A stretch of 64,000 nucleotides of DNA, from positions 1 through 64,000 of the forward strand of contig NZ_CAJYTI010000008.1 in the NCBI RefSeq assembly GCF_913777625.1. The letters run 5' to 3'. Shown piece after piece: positions 49,016-58,600 of the stretch. This stretch comes from an uncultured Sphingomonas sp. Its GTDB lineage: Bacteria; Pseudomonadota; Alphaproteobacteria; Sphingomonadales; Sphingomonadaceae. A program made the translations under genes and the position numbers. How positions within the stretch are numbered: the stretch's first letter is position 1; every line of letters begins with the position of its first letter. Below the pieces are notes generated by a model that was not told where the DNA came from, did no database searches, and was given only the letters and a program-made list of their open reading frames with translations.

Positions 49016-49557
49016 GTGCCGGCCAGAAGCCGGGCCACGAACCCGTCGAGATCGCCGCCAGGGAACAGAAACCCTGCAATCCCCGCCCCGGTCGCCGCCG
49101 CCAGATCGCTGGCCCGGTCGCCGATCAGGAAGCTGCCGGCGCGATCGATGCGATGGCGGGCGATCAGCCGGTTCAACATGCCGGGCGCCGGCTTGCGGCA
49201 GTCGCACGCGGTCGCATATGCCGCCACGCGGCCATCTGGATGATGCGGGCAATAGGCGAAATCGTCGATCCGTGCGTCGGTGGGGAGGGCGGCTTGCATT
49301 GCGGCATGGACGCGCCCTACCGCGGCTTCCTCGAAATAGCCCCGTGCCACGCCCGATTGGTTGGTCACGACGAACAACCGGTACCCGCATGCGGCAAGCC
49401 TGGCCAGTGCGCGCTGTGCGCCGTCGACCCAGACGATATCCTCCGGTTCCGAAAGATATCCGGTGTCGACGATCAACACCCCGTCCCGATCGAAAAATGC
49501 TGCACGCTCGAGCGCGTGGTCTTTCGATGGTGTGTCTTGCGGTGCGGTAGGTGTCAT
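49012..49557 (-). CDS. gmhB: D-glycero-beta-D-manno-heptose 1,7-bisphosphate 7-phosphatase
   Basis: The 181-residue HAD-IIIA phosphatase has AFFDRDGVLIVDTGYL (nucleophile Asp), VVTNQSGVARGYF, the zinc-binding cluster YCPHHP...CDCRKPAPGM and FLIGDRASDLAAA. These are GmhB hallmarks. It removes the C7 phosphate between the kinase and adenylyltransferase steps of HldE, which is encoded divergently about 1 kb away. The histidinol-phosphatase branch shares motifs but is less likely here. Confidence 0.9.
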   Translation of the reverse strand: MTPTAPQDTPSKDHALERAAFFDRDGVLIVDTGYLSEPEDIVWVDGAQRALARLAACGYRLFVVTNQSGVARGYFEEAAVGRVHAAMQAALPTDARIDDFAYCPHHPDGRVAAYATACDCRKPAPGMLNRLIARHRIDRAGSFLIGDRASDLAAATGAGIAGFLFPGGDLDGFVARLLAGT

Positions 49558-49684
49558 TTTGAATTCATGGCGAGCTGCTTGGTTGAATAACCCACCCGGT
49601 CACTGTTAGACAAGGATGTCGCTTTCGCAAATGAAGCGGTGGGGAGACGATGTCGATGATCCAAAGATCGCGGGCTACGTATTA

Positions 49685-50533
49685 ATGCGTATCCTGAGGG
49701 CATTGGTCTTCCTTCTTGCCGCTTGTTCCGGCCATGCTGCTGCCGCGCGGGTCTCCGCCGTTGCCCTGGCGCGCGATGCGGGCTGGCAATGGTCGGTGAT
49801 CCCGGCCGGCGCTTTCGATCTCGCCGTGGCGCGGCGTCCCGGCGTCGCGCGCTCGGACGTGCTGACCGTGTATGTCGAAGGCGACGGCTTCTCCTATGCC
49901 GCGCGCGGTCGCCGTGCGATGGATCCGACGCCGACCGACCCGGTCGCGCTGCGGCTGGCCTTGCGGCATCCGGGCAGCGGCGCCGTCGCCTGGCTCGCGC
50001 GCCCGTGCCAATACGGCCCGCGCGCTCGCAACTGCCACAGCGATTACTGGAGCGTCGCCCGGTACGCCCCGGAAGTGATCAACGGCACCGGTGCCGCGCT
50101 CGACCGGCTCAAGGCCGATGCCGGCGCTTCGTGGCTGATCCTGGTCGGCTATTCGGGCGGCGGCGCCCTTGTGGCGCTGCTGGCCGAGCGGCGCGGCGAC
50201 GTTGTCGGGCTGGTGACGGTCGCCGCCAATCTCGACCTTGGCGCTTGGACCGCCGCCCATCGCCTGACGCCGCTGTCGCGCTCGGTCGATCCCGCCACCG
50301 ACGCGGCGCGCCTGTCCCGGCTGCGGCAGGTGCATTTCGTGGGGGCGGAGGATCGCAATGTCGGCCCGGCCATCGCGCGCGCCTTCGCGGGCAAGATGGC
50401 AGCGGATGCGCCGGTTTCGATCGTCACGGTTGCTGGCCAGGACCATGGCTGCTGTTGGGCCGGGCAATGGCCCCTGCTGGCAATGCACGACGATCTCGCG
50501 CAGATTCCGGGCTGGGGGACCATGAAACCATGA
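49685..50533 (+). CDS. Secreted alpha/beta-hydrolase-like protein
   Basis: From ATG 49685 the 282-residue protein has a signal peptide (MRILRALVFLLAACSGHAAA), possibly a lipoprotein because a Cys follows the hydrophobic core. The fold shows LTVYVEGDGFSY, the nucleophile elbow LVGYSGGGALVALL and VAGQDHGCC with the likely catalytic His. Upstream in-frame ATGs at 49616 and 49631 are possible, so the start is uncertain. The stop overlaps the hldE start (ATGA), which ties it to the heptose genes; substrate unknown. Confidence 0.72.
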   Translation: MRILRALVFLLAACSGHAAAARVSAVALARDAGWQWSVIPAGAFDLAVARRPGVARSDVLTVYVEGDGFSYAARGRRAMDPTPTDPVALRLALRHPGSGAVAWLARPCQYGPRARNCHSDYWSVARYAPEVINGTGAALDRLKADAGASWLILVGYSGGGALVALLAERRGDVVGLVTVAANLDLGAWTAAHRLTPLSRSVDPATDAARLSRLRQVHFVGAEDRNVGPAIARAFAGKMAADAPVSIVTVAGQDHGCCWAGQWPLLAMHDDLAQIPGWGTMKP

Positions 50534-51948
50534 CGTTTAACCTTTCCCCGGCCGATCGCCCGCATGTGCTGGTGGTCGGTGATGCGATGATCGACCGCTA
50601 CATCATCGGCGAGACGCACCGCATCTCGCCCGAGGCGCCGGTGCCGGTGGTGCGGGCCGGCCGCGAGGAGGTGCGCGCCGGCGGTGCCGCCAATGTGGCC
50701 GCGAATGTTGCCGGTCTCGGCCCGCGATGCAGCCTGCTGACGATCTGCGGCGACGATGCCGCGGGCGCGGACCTCGTCCGGCTGATGGCCGATCACGGCG
50801 TTGCGCTCGATGCGGTGGTGGAGGCCGGCCAGCGCACCACCCAGAAGACCCGGCTGATCTCCGGCGTGCAGCAAATCGCCCGGATCGACCAGGACGGCAC
50901 CGCGGGCGCGGCGGCGCGGGCCGAACTCGCAAGCCGCTTCGAACAGAGCCTGGACGGCGTCTGCGCGGTCATCTTCTCGGATTACGACAAGGGGACGCTT
51001 GCCGATCTTCCGACCCTGATCGCCCTTGCCCGGCGCCGCGGCGTGCCGAGCTTCGTCGACCCGAAGGCGCCCGATCCCGGCCGCTATGCCGGGGCCTCGT
51101 TGCTGAAGCCCAACGCCCGCGAGTTTCATACGCTGTTCGGGGCATGCCCCGAGGAACGAATTGCAGCGCGCGCGCAGCAGGCGCTGGCCGAACTGGATCT
51201 CGATTATCTCGTCGTCACCCGCGGCGCGAAGGGCATCCTGATGGTGTCCCGCAGCGGCGACGTGGTCGAGCACCCGACCGAGGCGCTGGAGGTGTTCGAC
51301 GTAACCGGTGCGGGCGACACGATCATCGCCGCACTCGTCGCAGGCATCGCCGAAGGGTTGCCGATGGCCGCCGCGATCGACCAGGCGAACCTTGCCGCCA
51401 GCATCGCCGTTTCTCGGCCGGGCACCTATGTCGTCACCCGCGCCGATCTGGAAGAGCGGCTGGACCGGCGCAGCCACGGCGCGAGCAAGCTGGTGTCGCT
51501 GCCGCTGCTCCTTTCCCGGCTGGATCAGGCGCGCGCCGGCGGCGCGCGGATCGTGTTCACCAATGGCTGTTTCGACATGCTGCATGCTGGCCATGTCCGC
51601 CTGCTGGAGCTGGCCCGGCGCAGGGGCGACCTGCTGGTTGTCGGTCTCAATGCCGATGCGTCGGTGCGGCGGCTGAAAGGCGGGGCGCGTCCCGTCAACG
51701 GACTTTCCGACCGGGCCGAGGTACTGAGCGCACTGACCTCGGTCGATCATGTCGTGGCGTTCGAGGAAGATACGCCGCTCGACCTGATACGGGCGATCCG
51801 GCCGGACATTCTGGTCAAGGGAGGCGACTATAGTGCTGAGACCATCGTCGGCGCCGATTTCGTCCGGGATACCGGCGGGGAGGTGGTCATCGCCCCACTG
51901 CTGGCGGGACGATCGACCACCGCGATGCTTTCAGCCATCGGCTCCTGA
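50530..51948 (+). CDS. hldE: Bifunctional heptose-7-phosphate kinase / heptose-1-phosphate adenylyltransferase
   Basis: The 472-residue protein has the usual length and two domains. Residues about 1-315 are a ribokinase-type kinase (VGDAMIDRYIIGETHRISPE, then VFDVTGAGDTIIAAL with the catalytic Asp). Residues about 335-472 are a nucleotidyltransferase (VFTNGCFDMLHAGHVRLLEL with the HxGH motif, and DILVKGGDY). It makes ADP-D-glycero-beta-D-manno-heptose together with GmhB. GmhA and the epimerase HldD are not in the window. Downstream genes are a TPR-sulfotransferase and a GT9-like protein. Confidence 0.96.
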   Translation: MTFNLSPADRPHVLVVGDAMIDRYIIGETHRISPEAPVPVVRAGREEVRAGGAANVAANVAGLGPRCSLLTICGDDAAGADLVRLMADHGVALDAVVEAGQRTTQKTRLISGVQQIARIDQDGTAGAAARAELASRFEQSLDGVCAVIFSDYDKGTLADLPTLIALARRRGVPSFVDPKAPDPGRYAGASLLKPNAREFHTLFGACPEERIAARAQQALAELDLDYLVVTRGAKGILMVSRSGDVVEHPTEALEVFDVTGAGDTIIAALVAGIAEGLPMAAAIDQANLAASIAVSRPGTYVVTRADLEERLDRRSHGASKLVSLPLLLSRLDQARAGGARIVFTNGCFDMLHAGHVRLLELARRRGDLLVVGLNADASVRRLKGGARPVNGLSDRAEVLSALTSVDHVVAFEEDTPLDLIRAIRPDILVKGGDYSAETIVGADFVRDTGGEVVIAPLLAGRSTTAMLSAIGS

Positions 51949-52008
51949 CCGCGCCATGCCCCGCCCACCTGATCTGCAACGCCTCCATCGGATGAAGAAG
52001 CCGCACCT

Positions 52009-54189
52009 ATGAACACGCCAACGCAGAACCTGACCGTCGAGCAGGCGCTGGCCCAGGCCAACGCCCATTGGAATGCCGGACAGGCCGATCAGGCCGAACG
52101 GCTGTGCCAGCAGGTGCTGGCGATGTGGCCCGGGCAATCCGACGCCCTGCACCTGATGGGGCTGATGGCGCATGCCTATGGCAATCTGGACCTGGCGATC
52201 GACCACATCCGCGGCGCCTGCCAGGCGCCGCGCGCGCCGGCCATCTATCTGAGCAACCTGGCCGAGATGTGCCGCCAGGCCGGCCAGCTGGCCGAGGCCG
52301 AACAGGCCGGCCGGCGGGCGGTGGCGATGGACAGCGCCCTGGTTGCCGGCTGGAATAATTTGGGCATCGTTCTCCAGGAAGCGGGCAAGCTGGAGGAGAG
52401 CCTGACCTGCCTGGAGCGGGTGGTGGCGCTGCAGCCGGACTATGCTGAGGCGCATAACAATCTGGGCAACACGCTGAAGCGGCTGGGGCGGCTGGATCAG
52501 GCGCGCGCGCAGTATGAACGGGCTTTGGCGCTGGCGCCCGGCTATGCCGAGGCGCTGAGCAACCTCAGCCATCTGCTCAACGACCTGGGGCTGCCGGACG
52601 AGGCGCTGGCGCATGCGCGCCGCGCGATCGACGCCAATCCCCGCCTGTCCGACGCCTATATCAACGCCGCTGCGGTGGAAGTGGCGCGCGACCGTTACGA
52701 GGATGCGCTGCGCTGGATCGATTCGCTGCTGATTTCGGTGCCGATGCATGTTGGCGGCCTGGGCGTGCGGGCGACGATCCTGCGCCGGCTGGGGCGCTTG
52801 GACGAGGCGGCGGCCGAGGCGCGCCGGGCGGTCGCCGCAGCGCCGGAGAACGGCGAGGCGCAGAACATCCTGGGCGAGGTGCTCCAGGCGCAGGACCGGA
52901 TCGACGAGGCGCTGGCGGCCTTCGACCGCGCGGCCCAGCTGCCTGGCTTCGGTCGCGAAAAGGCGCTCATCAACCGCGGGGTGCTGCTGATGGAGCAGGG
53001 CGACCGCGCCGGGGCGAAGGCGGTGTTCGAGCAGGTGCTGGCCCAATTCCCCCGCTCCGCCGCCGCCTGGTTCAACGTCGCCGACCTGCGACGCTTCGAA
53101 CCCGGTGATCCCGCGATCCCGGCGATGGAGGCGCTCCTCGCCCCCGACGGCGTGCAGGTGCAGTCGGATCGTACCGCGCTGCAGTTCGCGATCGGCAAGG
53201 CGTGGATGGACGTCGGCGATGCCGAGCGCGCCTTCACCTATCTGGATGCGGGCAATCGGGAGAAGCGGGCGACCTTCGCCTATGATGCCGACGCGATCGA
53301 CCAATGGGTGTCGGATATCATCGCCGCCTTTCCGGCCGAGCTGCTCGCCCGGCCACGCGCGGCGACCGCAGGCAGCGACCTTGCCCTGTTCGTGCTCGGC
53401 ATGCCACGATCGGGCACCACGCTGATCGAGCAGATCCTGGCCTCGCATCCTGCGATTGCCGGCGCCGGTGAGCTCCCGACGTTGCAGGGGCTGGTCCAGC
53501 AGAGCGGCGGCTATCCGGCGATCGCCCGGCAGCTCACGGCGGAAACCGAAAGCGCGCTGGGGCAGCACTATCTGGACGCGATTCGGCCGATGGCGGGCAA
53601 CCGCCGCCGGCTGGTCGACAAGATGCCGTCGAACTTCCTGTTCGCCGGGCTGATCCACCGCATCCTGCCCGAGGCGCGGATCGTGCATGTGCGCCGGGAC
53701 CCGGTGGATACTTGCCTGTCCTGCTACACCAAGCTGTTCAGCCGCGAGCAGCTGTTCAGCTATGATCAGGTTGAGCTGGCACGCTTCTACCGCAGCTATG
53801 AGCGGCTGATGGCGCATTGGCGCGCGGTGCTGCCGGCAGACCGGTTCCTCGAGGTGCGTTACGAGGATGTGGTGGCGGACATCGAGCCGGAGGCGCGGCG
53901 GCTGATCGAGTTCTGCGGGCTCGACTGGAACCCCGCCTGCGTCGATTTCCATGCGACCGCGCGCACCATCCGCACGGCCAGCGTCAACCAGGTGCGGCGC
54001 CCGTTGTACAGCAGCAGCATTGGCCGCTGGCGCGACTATGCCGGGCATCTCGGGCCGCTGCTTGAGGCGCTGGGCATTGATCCGGCAGACGCGCAGGACG
54101 CCCCCGCACGCGCACCCGCCCCCGCAAAGGCGAAATCCGCAGCCAAGGCCTCGGCCAAGCGCGCGCAAAAGCCGGTAGCGGCGCATTGA
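52009..54189 (+). CDS. TPR-containing sulfotransferase family protein
   Basis: The 726-residue protein has an N-terminal array of TPR units over about 1-440 (for example PDYAEAHNNLGNTLKRLGRL, PGYAEALSNLSHLLNDLGLP). A sulfotransferase domain over about 455-690 follows. The 5'-phosphosulfate loop is GMPRSGTTLIEQILASHP and the 3'-phosphate region includes RIVHVRRDPVDTCLSCY. It should transfer sulfate from PAPS to a protein or glycan. A C-terminal Ala/Lys/Pro tail is low-complexity. No signal peptide is present, so it works in the cytoplasm. It is followed 8 bases later by the GT9-like gene. Confidence 0.88.
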   Translation: MNTPTQNLTVEQALAQANAHWNAGQADQAERLCQQVLAMWPGQSDALHLMGLMAHAYGNLDLAIDHIRGACQAPRAPAIYLSNLAEMCRQAGQLAEAEQAGRRAVAMDSALVAGWNNLGIVLQEAGKLEESLTCLERVVALQPDYAEAHNNLGNTLKRLGRLDQARAQYERALALAPGYAEALSNLSHLLNDLGLPDEALAHARRAIDANPRLSDAYINAAAVEVARDRYEDALRWIDSLLISVPMHVGGLGVRATILRRLGRLDEAAAEARRAVAAAPENGEAQNILGEVLQAQDRIDEALAAFDRAAQLPGFGREKALINRGVLLMEQGDRAGAKAVFEQVLAQFPRSAAAWFNVADLRRFEPGDPAIPAMEALLAPDGVQVQSDRTALQFAIGKAWMDVGDAERAFTYLDAGNREKRATFAYDADAIDQWVSDIIAAFPAELLARPRAATAGSDLALFVLGMPRSGTTLIEQILASHPAIAGAGELPTLQGLVQQSGGYPAIARQLTAETESALGQHYLDAIRPMAGNRRRLVDKMPSNFLFAGLIHRILPEARIVHVRRDPVDTCLSCYTKLFSREQLFSYDQVELARFYRSYERLMAHWRAVLPADRFLEVRYEDVVADIEPEARRLIEFCGLDWNPACVDFHATARTIRTASVNQVRRPLYSSSIGRWRDYAGHLGPLLEALGIDPADAQDAPARAPAPAKAKSAAKASAKRAQKPVAAH

Positions 54190-54197
54190 GCTGCGCC

Positions 54198-55379
54198 ATG
54201 ACGGACACCAAGCCGCTGGAGGCGCAGGCACAGGCGCTGTTGGCCGCCGGACGCGGTGCCGAGGTGGAGGCGATGCTGCGGCCGCTCCTGGCCGGCGGCA
54301 GTGGTCCCGTGGGGCTGTGGGCGCTGCTGGCCCAGTCCTATCGGGTGCAGGGGCGCGTAGCGGAGGCGCGGCCGATTCAGGAGATGCTGGTCGATGCGCT
54401 GCCGGGGCATCTCCCCACCCGGTTCGACCTTTCGGAGACGCTGTTGCTGCTCGGCGATTTCGAGCGCGGCTGGCGCGAATATGGCTATCGCTACAGCCTC
54501 GCGCACACCACCCGCATCGAGCGCAAAGTGCAGCGCCCGCGCTGGGACGGACGCCCGATGCCCGGCCAGACGCTGCTGATCCACGACGAGCAGGGCTATG
54601 GCGACACGTTCCAGTTCCTGCGGATGGTCGCCTGGGCGAAGCAGCGCAGCCAGGCGAAGGTGGTGCTGGAGATCAACCACGAAATGGCGAGCATCGCGCG
54701 GCGGATGCCGGGCTTCGACGCCGTCACGCTACGCGGCGAACTACCGCCGCCGTTCGACGCTCATTGCGAGATGATGAGCCTGCCGATGGTGATGGGGCTC
54801 AGGCTCAGCGATCTTCCGGGCGATCCGATGCCCTATATCAGCGCCTTGCTGGACCGGCGGGCGGCGTGGCGGGCGCGGCTGGCGCAATATGCGGGGCTGA
54901 AGGTCGCATGCCTGTGGGCGGGGCGGCCGACGCACATGAACGACGCGAACCGATCGATGTCGCTGGCGGCGCTGGCGCCGCTGGGGCAGGCGGGGATCAC
55001 CTTTTTTTCGATCCAGAAGGGACCAACCGAGGGCGACGCGCTGCAGCCGCCGCCGGGCATGAACCTGGTCAGCCTGAGCCCCGAAATCCACGACTTCGAG
55101 GACACGGCGGCGATCCTCTCCGAAGTCGATTTGCTGATCTCTATCGACAGTTCGCCGGTTCATCTCGCCGGCGCGCTGGGTTGCCCTGCCTGGGTGATGT
55201 TGCCGCTGCTGCCCGACTGGCGGTGGCTGCAGGGCCGCGATGACTCGCCTTGGTATCCATCGGTGCGGCTGTTCCGCCAGACCGAATGGGGGCGGTGGGA
55301 CCAGGTGATCGCCCGCGTCGCCGCCGCGCTTGCTGCGCTGAAGACCGCCGCTGCGTCCCGATCCACCGGCCTACGGTAG
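54198..55379 (+). CDS. TPR glycosyltransferase, GT9 (ADP-heptose transferase)-like
   Basis: The 393-residue protein has a short N-terminal TPR part followed by a GT-B-type C-terminal domain related to GT9: VACLWAGRPTHMNDANRSMS, FFSIQKGPTEGDAL, then DLLISIDSSPVHLAGALGCP and LLPDWRWLQGRDDSPWYPSV. GT9 members use ADP-heptose. TPR fusions suggest a protein acceptor. ATG 54198 is 8 bases after the sulfotransferase stop. It lies 222 bases upstream of the giant autotransporter. Acceptor and donor are inferred, not shown. Confidence 0.8.
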   Translation: MTDTKPLEAQAQALLAAGRGAEVEAMLRPLLAGGSGPVGLWALLAQSYRVQGRVAEARPIQEMLVDALPGHLPTRFDLSETLLLLGDFERGWREYGYRYSLAHTTRIERKVQRPRWDGRPMPGQTLLIHDEQGYGDTFQFLRMVAWAKQRSQAKVVLEINHEMASIARRMPGFDAVTLRGELPPPFDAHCEMMSLPMVMGLRLSDLPGDPMPYISALLDRRAAWRARLAQYAGLKVACLWAGRPTHMNDANRSMSLAALAPLGQAGITFFSIQKGPTEGDALQPPPGMNLVSLSPEIHDFEDTAAILSEVDLLISIDSSPVHLAGALGCPAWVMLPLLPDWRWLQGRDDSPWYPSVRLFRQTEWGRWDQVIARVAAALAALKTAAASRSTGLR

Positions 55380-55601
55380 AATACAGGGGTAGTTGACTCA
55401 AAAAGAAGAAAAGCTCAGGCTAAATACAGGGTCGCCTATGATAAAAAATATCTTTTGGGAAGGGACTTGTGCGGCGGGGCTTTCTTCTGGCTTGGTTTGG
55501 GAGGGCTGAAAAAGTTAACGATTTGTAAAGCAAATCCTTGGCTGGCCATAGCATTCCAAATGGCTGAAGATCTCGGCGCGCGGCATTTTGGGGCAGACGG
55601 C

Positions 55602-58600
55602 ATGCGTACGAATCGCGATCGGGCCATCCTGGCAAGTTCCTCCATGCTGGTGCTGGGTGTGGCGCTCGTTGCACCGCCGGTGCTCGCACAAGACACGACC
55701 ATCGCGAACTCGGTTACTACCGGGACCACTTGGAGCGGTGTCACCGCGCCCGGCAGCAACTTCACGATCACGTCTGCCGGAACGATCAACACCGCCGATC
55801 CCAATGCGATCACCATCACCGGCACCGTCGGATCGACGCTGGGCACGCTGGCCAACAGCGGCAGCGTGGTCGACACGTTCGCAACGGGCACGGCAATCAG
55901 TATCGGCACGGTCAGTGTGGCCGAGATCGTCAACAACCTCACCGGCACGATTTCCGCGGCAAGGACCGGCATTATGCTTGGCAGCGCCGGAACCATCGGC
56001 GTACTGACTAACGCCGGGCGGATCAGCGGCCGTACGGCCATCACCAATTCCGGATCGATCGGATCGCTCAGCAACACCGGCGTGATTGCAGGCACGACCC
56101 GCGGTATTCAGAATGCCGTCACGGGCAGAATCGGCACGCTCAACAATTCCGGCACGATTACCGTGGCCGCGGGGGCCGCGGGTGCCGCGGGCGGCATCGC
56201 CAACAATGGCGGATCGATCCTGACGCTGATCAACACCGGTACGATCATCAGCAGCTCCAGCAGCGGCATCGGCAACAACCAGACCTCGTCCTCGATCGGC
56301 CAGATCACCAATAGCGGCCTGATCAGCGGCGCAACCGGCGGCCTCTGGAATTCGGGGACGATGTCCCAAGTCACCAATACCGGGCGGATTATCGGCGCCC
56401 AGGCCGGAGTCTTCCATGCCAGCGGCACGATCGGCACGATCGACAACAGCGGCACGATCAGCGGCGGCAGCTATGGCATTTCGATCGGTGCTGGCGCGTT
56501 CAATTCGCTTATCAACAGCGGTACGGTAAGCGGCGCCATCGCGCTGTATCTGGCATCGGGTGTGACCGTGCCCAACATTACTAACAGCGGCGTGATCGCC
56601 GGCACGATCAACAACCGCAGCGCCAACGCGCTGACGATCAGCGGCGGTACCGGCGCTACGTTCGGCACCCTGACCGGCAGCACGCTGACCAACAAGGGTA
56701 GCATCATCAGCACGCTGGCGAACCTGGAGTTCGCGTCGGGCAATCTGGTGCTGAACGACAATATCAACGCTACGGGCCGCACGGTCAGCAACAGCGGTGC
56801 GAACCTGGTGCTCAACAGCATCATCAACGTTGTCGGCGCCTATACGCAGACCGCCGGTACGCTCACCGTGGACCCGCTGGGCGGCGTAATCGCCACCGGC
56901 GCGGTCACCGCCAGCGGGGGGACGATCCGGTCCACCTTCGTCAGCACCGGCAACTATCTGGCAGGCACCTATACGCTGCTCGGCGGGTCGAGCCTGAACC
57001 TGACCGGCGCAAACGTCACGATCGGTAATCTCACCGGCCTGAGCCGGTCGTCCATCACGAGCGGCACGGCGCTGCAGCTATTGGTCAACAACGACTATGT
57101 CGGCGGCACGCTGGCTTCCGCCAGCAATGCCGGGACGCTGACCAGCGCCAACACGGGCCTGTATGTCGCGACGACGGGCAGCATCGGAACCTTCAGCAAC
57201 ACCGGCACGCTGAGCGGCTCGCAGTTCGGCGTAAACAACCGCGGCACGATCGGGCTGCTGAGCAATTCGGGCCGGATCACCAACACCAATTTCACGGCGC
57301 TGTGGAACCAGGGCAGTATCGGCCAGCTCGTCAACACCGGCACGATCACCAACAGCAGCTGGGCGATCCTGAACACCGGCACGATCGGGACCATTACCAA
57401 CAGTGGCGTCATCGCGGGTGCGGGCAACGCGATCCAGAACAACGCGGTCATCAACCTGCTGGACAATAGCGGCACGATGTCCGGCGCGAGCAACGCCGTG
57501 GCGGGCACCTTCGGCACGGTCGCCAACAGCGGCTTGATTCTCGGCAACATCAATGGGTTCGGCGGTTCGATCGGGACGATCATCGGCGGCAGCAACGGCA
57601 CGGTCGGCACCTTCACCGGCTATAACGGGGTGAGCCAGGGCACGATCGGCGCCAGCGGCAACCTCAATTTCGCCTCGGGCGCGCTGCTTCTCAACGATTC
57701 GATCATCGCTGCCGGTACCTCCGCCGCCCTGCTGACGATCTCCAATACCGGTGCCGACATCACGCTGTCTACGATCGTCAACGTGAACGCCAATTTCAGC
57801 CAGAGCGCCGGCACCCTAAACCTGGGCAATGCGGGCAAGCTGGCGGTCACCCAGGCGGCGACTTTTACCGGCGGCACGATCCTTGCCGGCGCCAACGGCT
57901 TTTCCTCCACGTCCACCTATCTGAAGGGAGCGATTGGCGGCACGCTGGTGAGCGGAGGGGCCGGATCGTCCTACGCCGGGCTCAGCATCGCGGCGAGCGG
58001 CGGTTTCACCGGCCTGGCCTTTGGCAGCGCTACCAGCGGCAACAACCTGCTGCTGTCGGCCAACAACATCTATGTCGGCGATACGCAGGCCTCGATCAGC
58101 AACAGCGATTCGATCAGCGGCACGACCTGGGCCCTCTACGTCGCGAACACCGGCGCGATCGGCACGCTTGTCAACAGCGGTACGCTGACCGGCCTGAATG
58201 ATGGCCTCAGCAGCAATGGCAGCATCGGCAGCCTCTCCAACAGCGGCCTGATCAGCGGCGCGCAGAAGGGGCTGGGCAACCAGAGCACGATCACCAACTT
58301 GGTCAACACCGCCACCGGCACGATCCTGGGCGGGACTGCGGCGGGCCTGCAGAACGATACGTCGATGGGTACGGTGACCAACGCCGGCCTGATTTCCTCG
58401 GGTTCGGCCGGCTTCGCCAATTACGGCACGCTGGGCCTGCTGAGCAACAGCGGCAGTATCAACGGCGGGCCGCAGGGCATCTATCTCGACGGCAACAGCA
58501 ACACGGGTGCGATCAACAACAGCGGCACGATCACCTCGGGGCAGAGCGCCGTCCAGGTCAGCGGCACGCTGGGGTCGCTCGTCAACAGCGGCTATATCGG

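Noticed and set aside
55439..55510. 23-codon frame upstream of the giant adhesin
   Set aside because: No ribosome-binding site and no hydrophobic, regulatory or conserved feature; probably chance.
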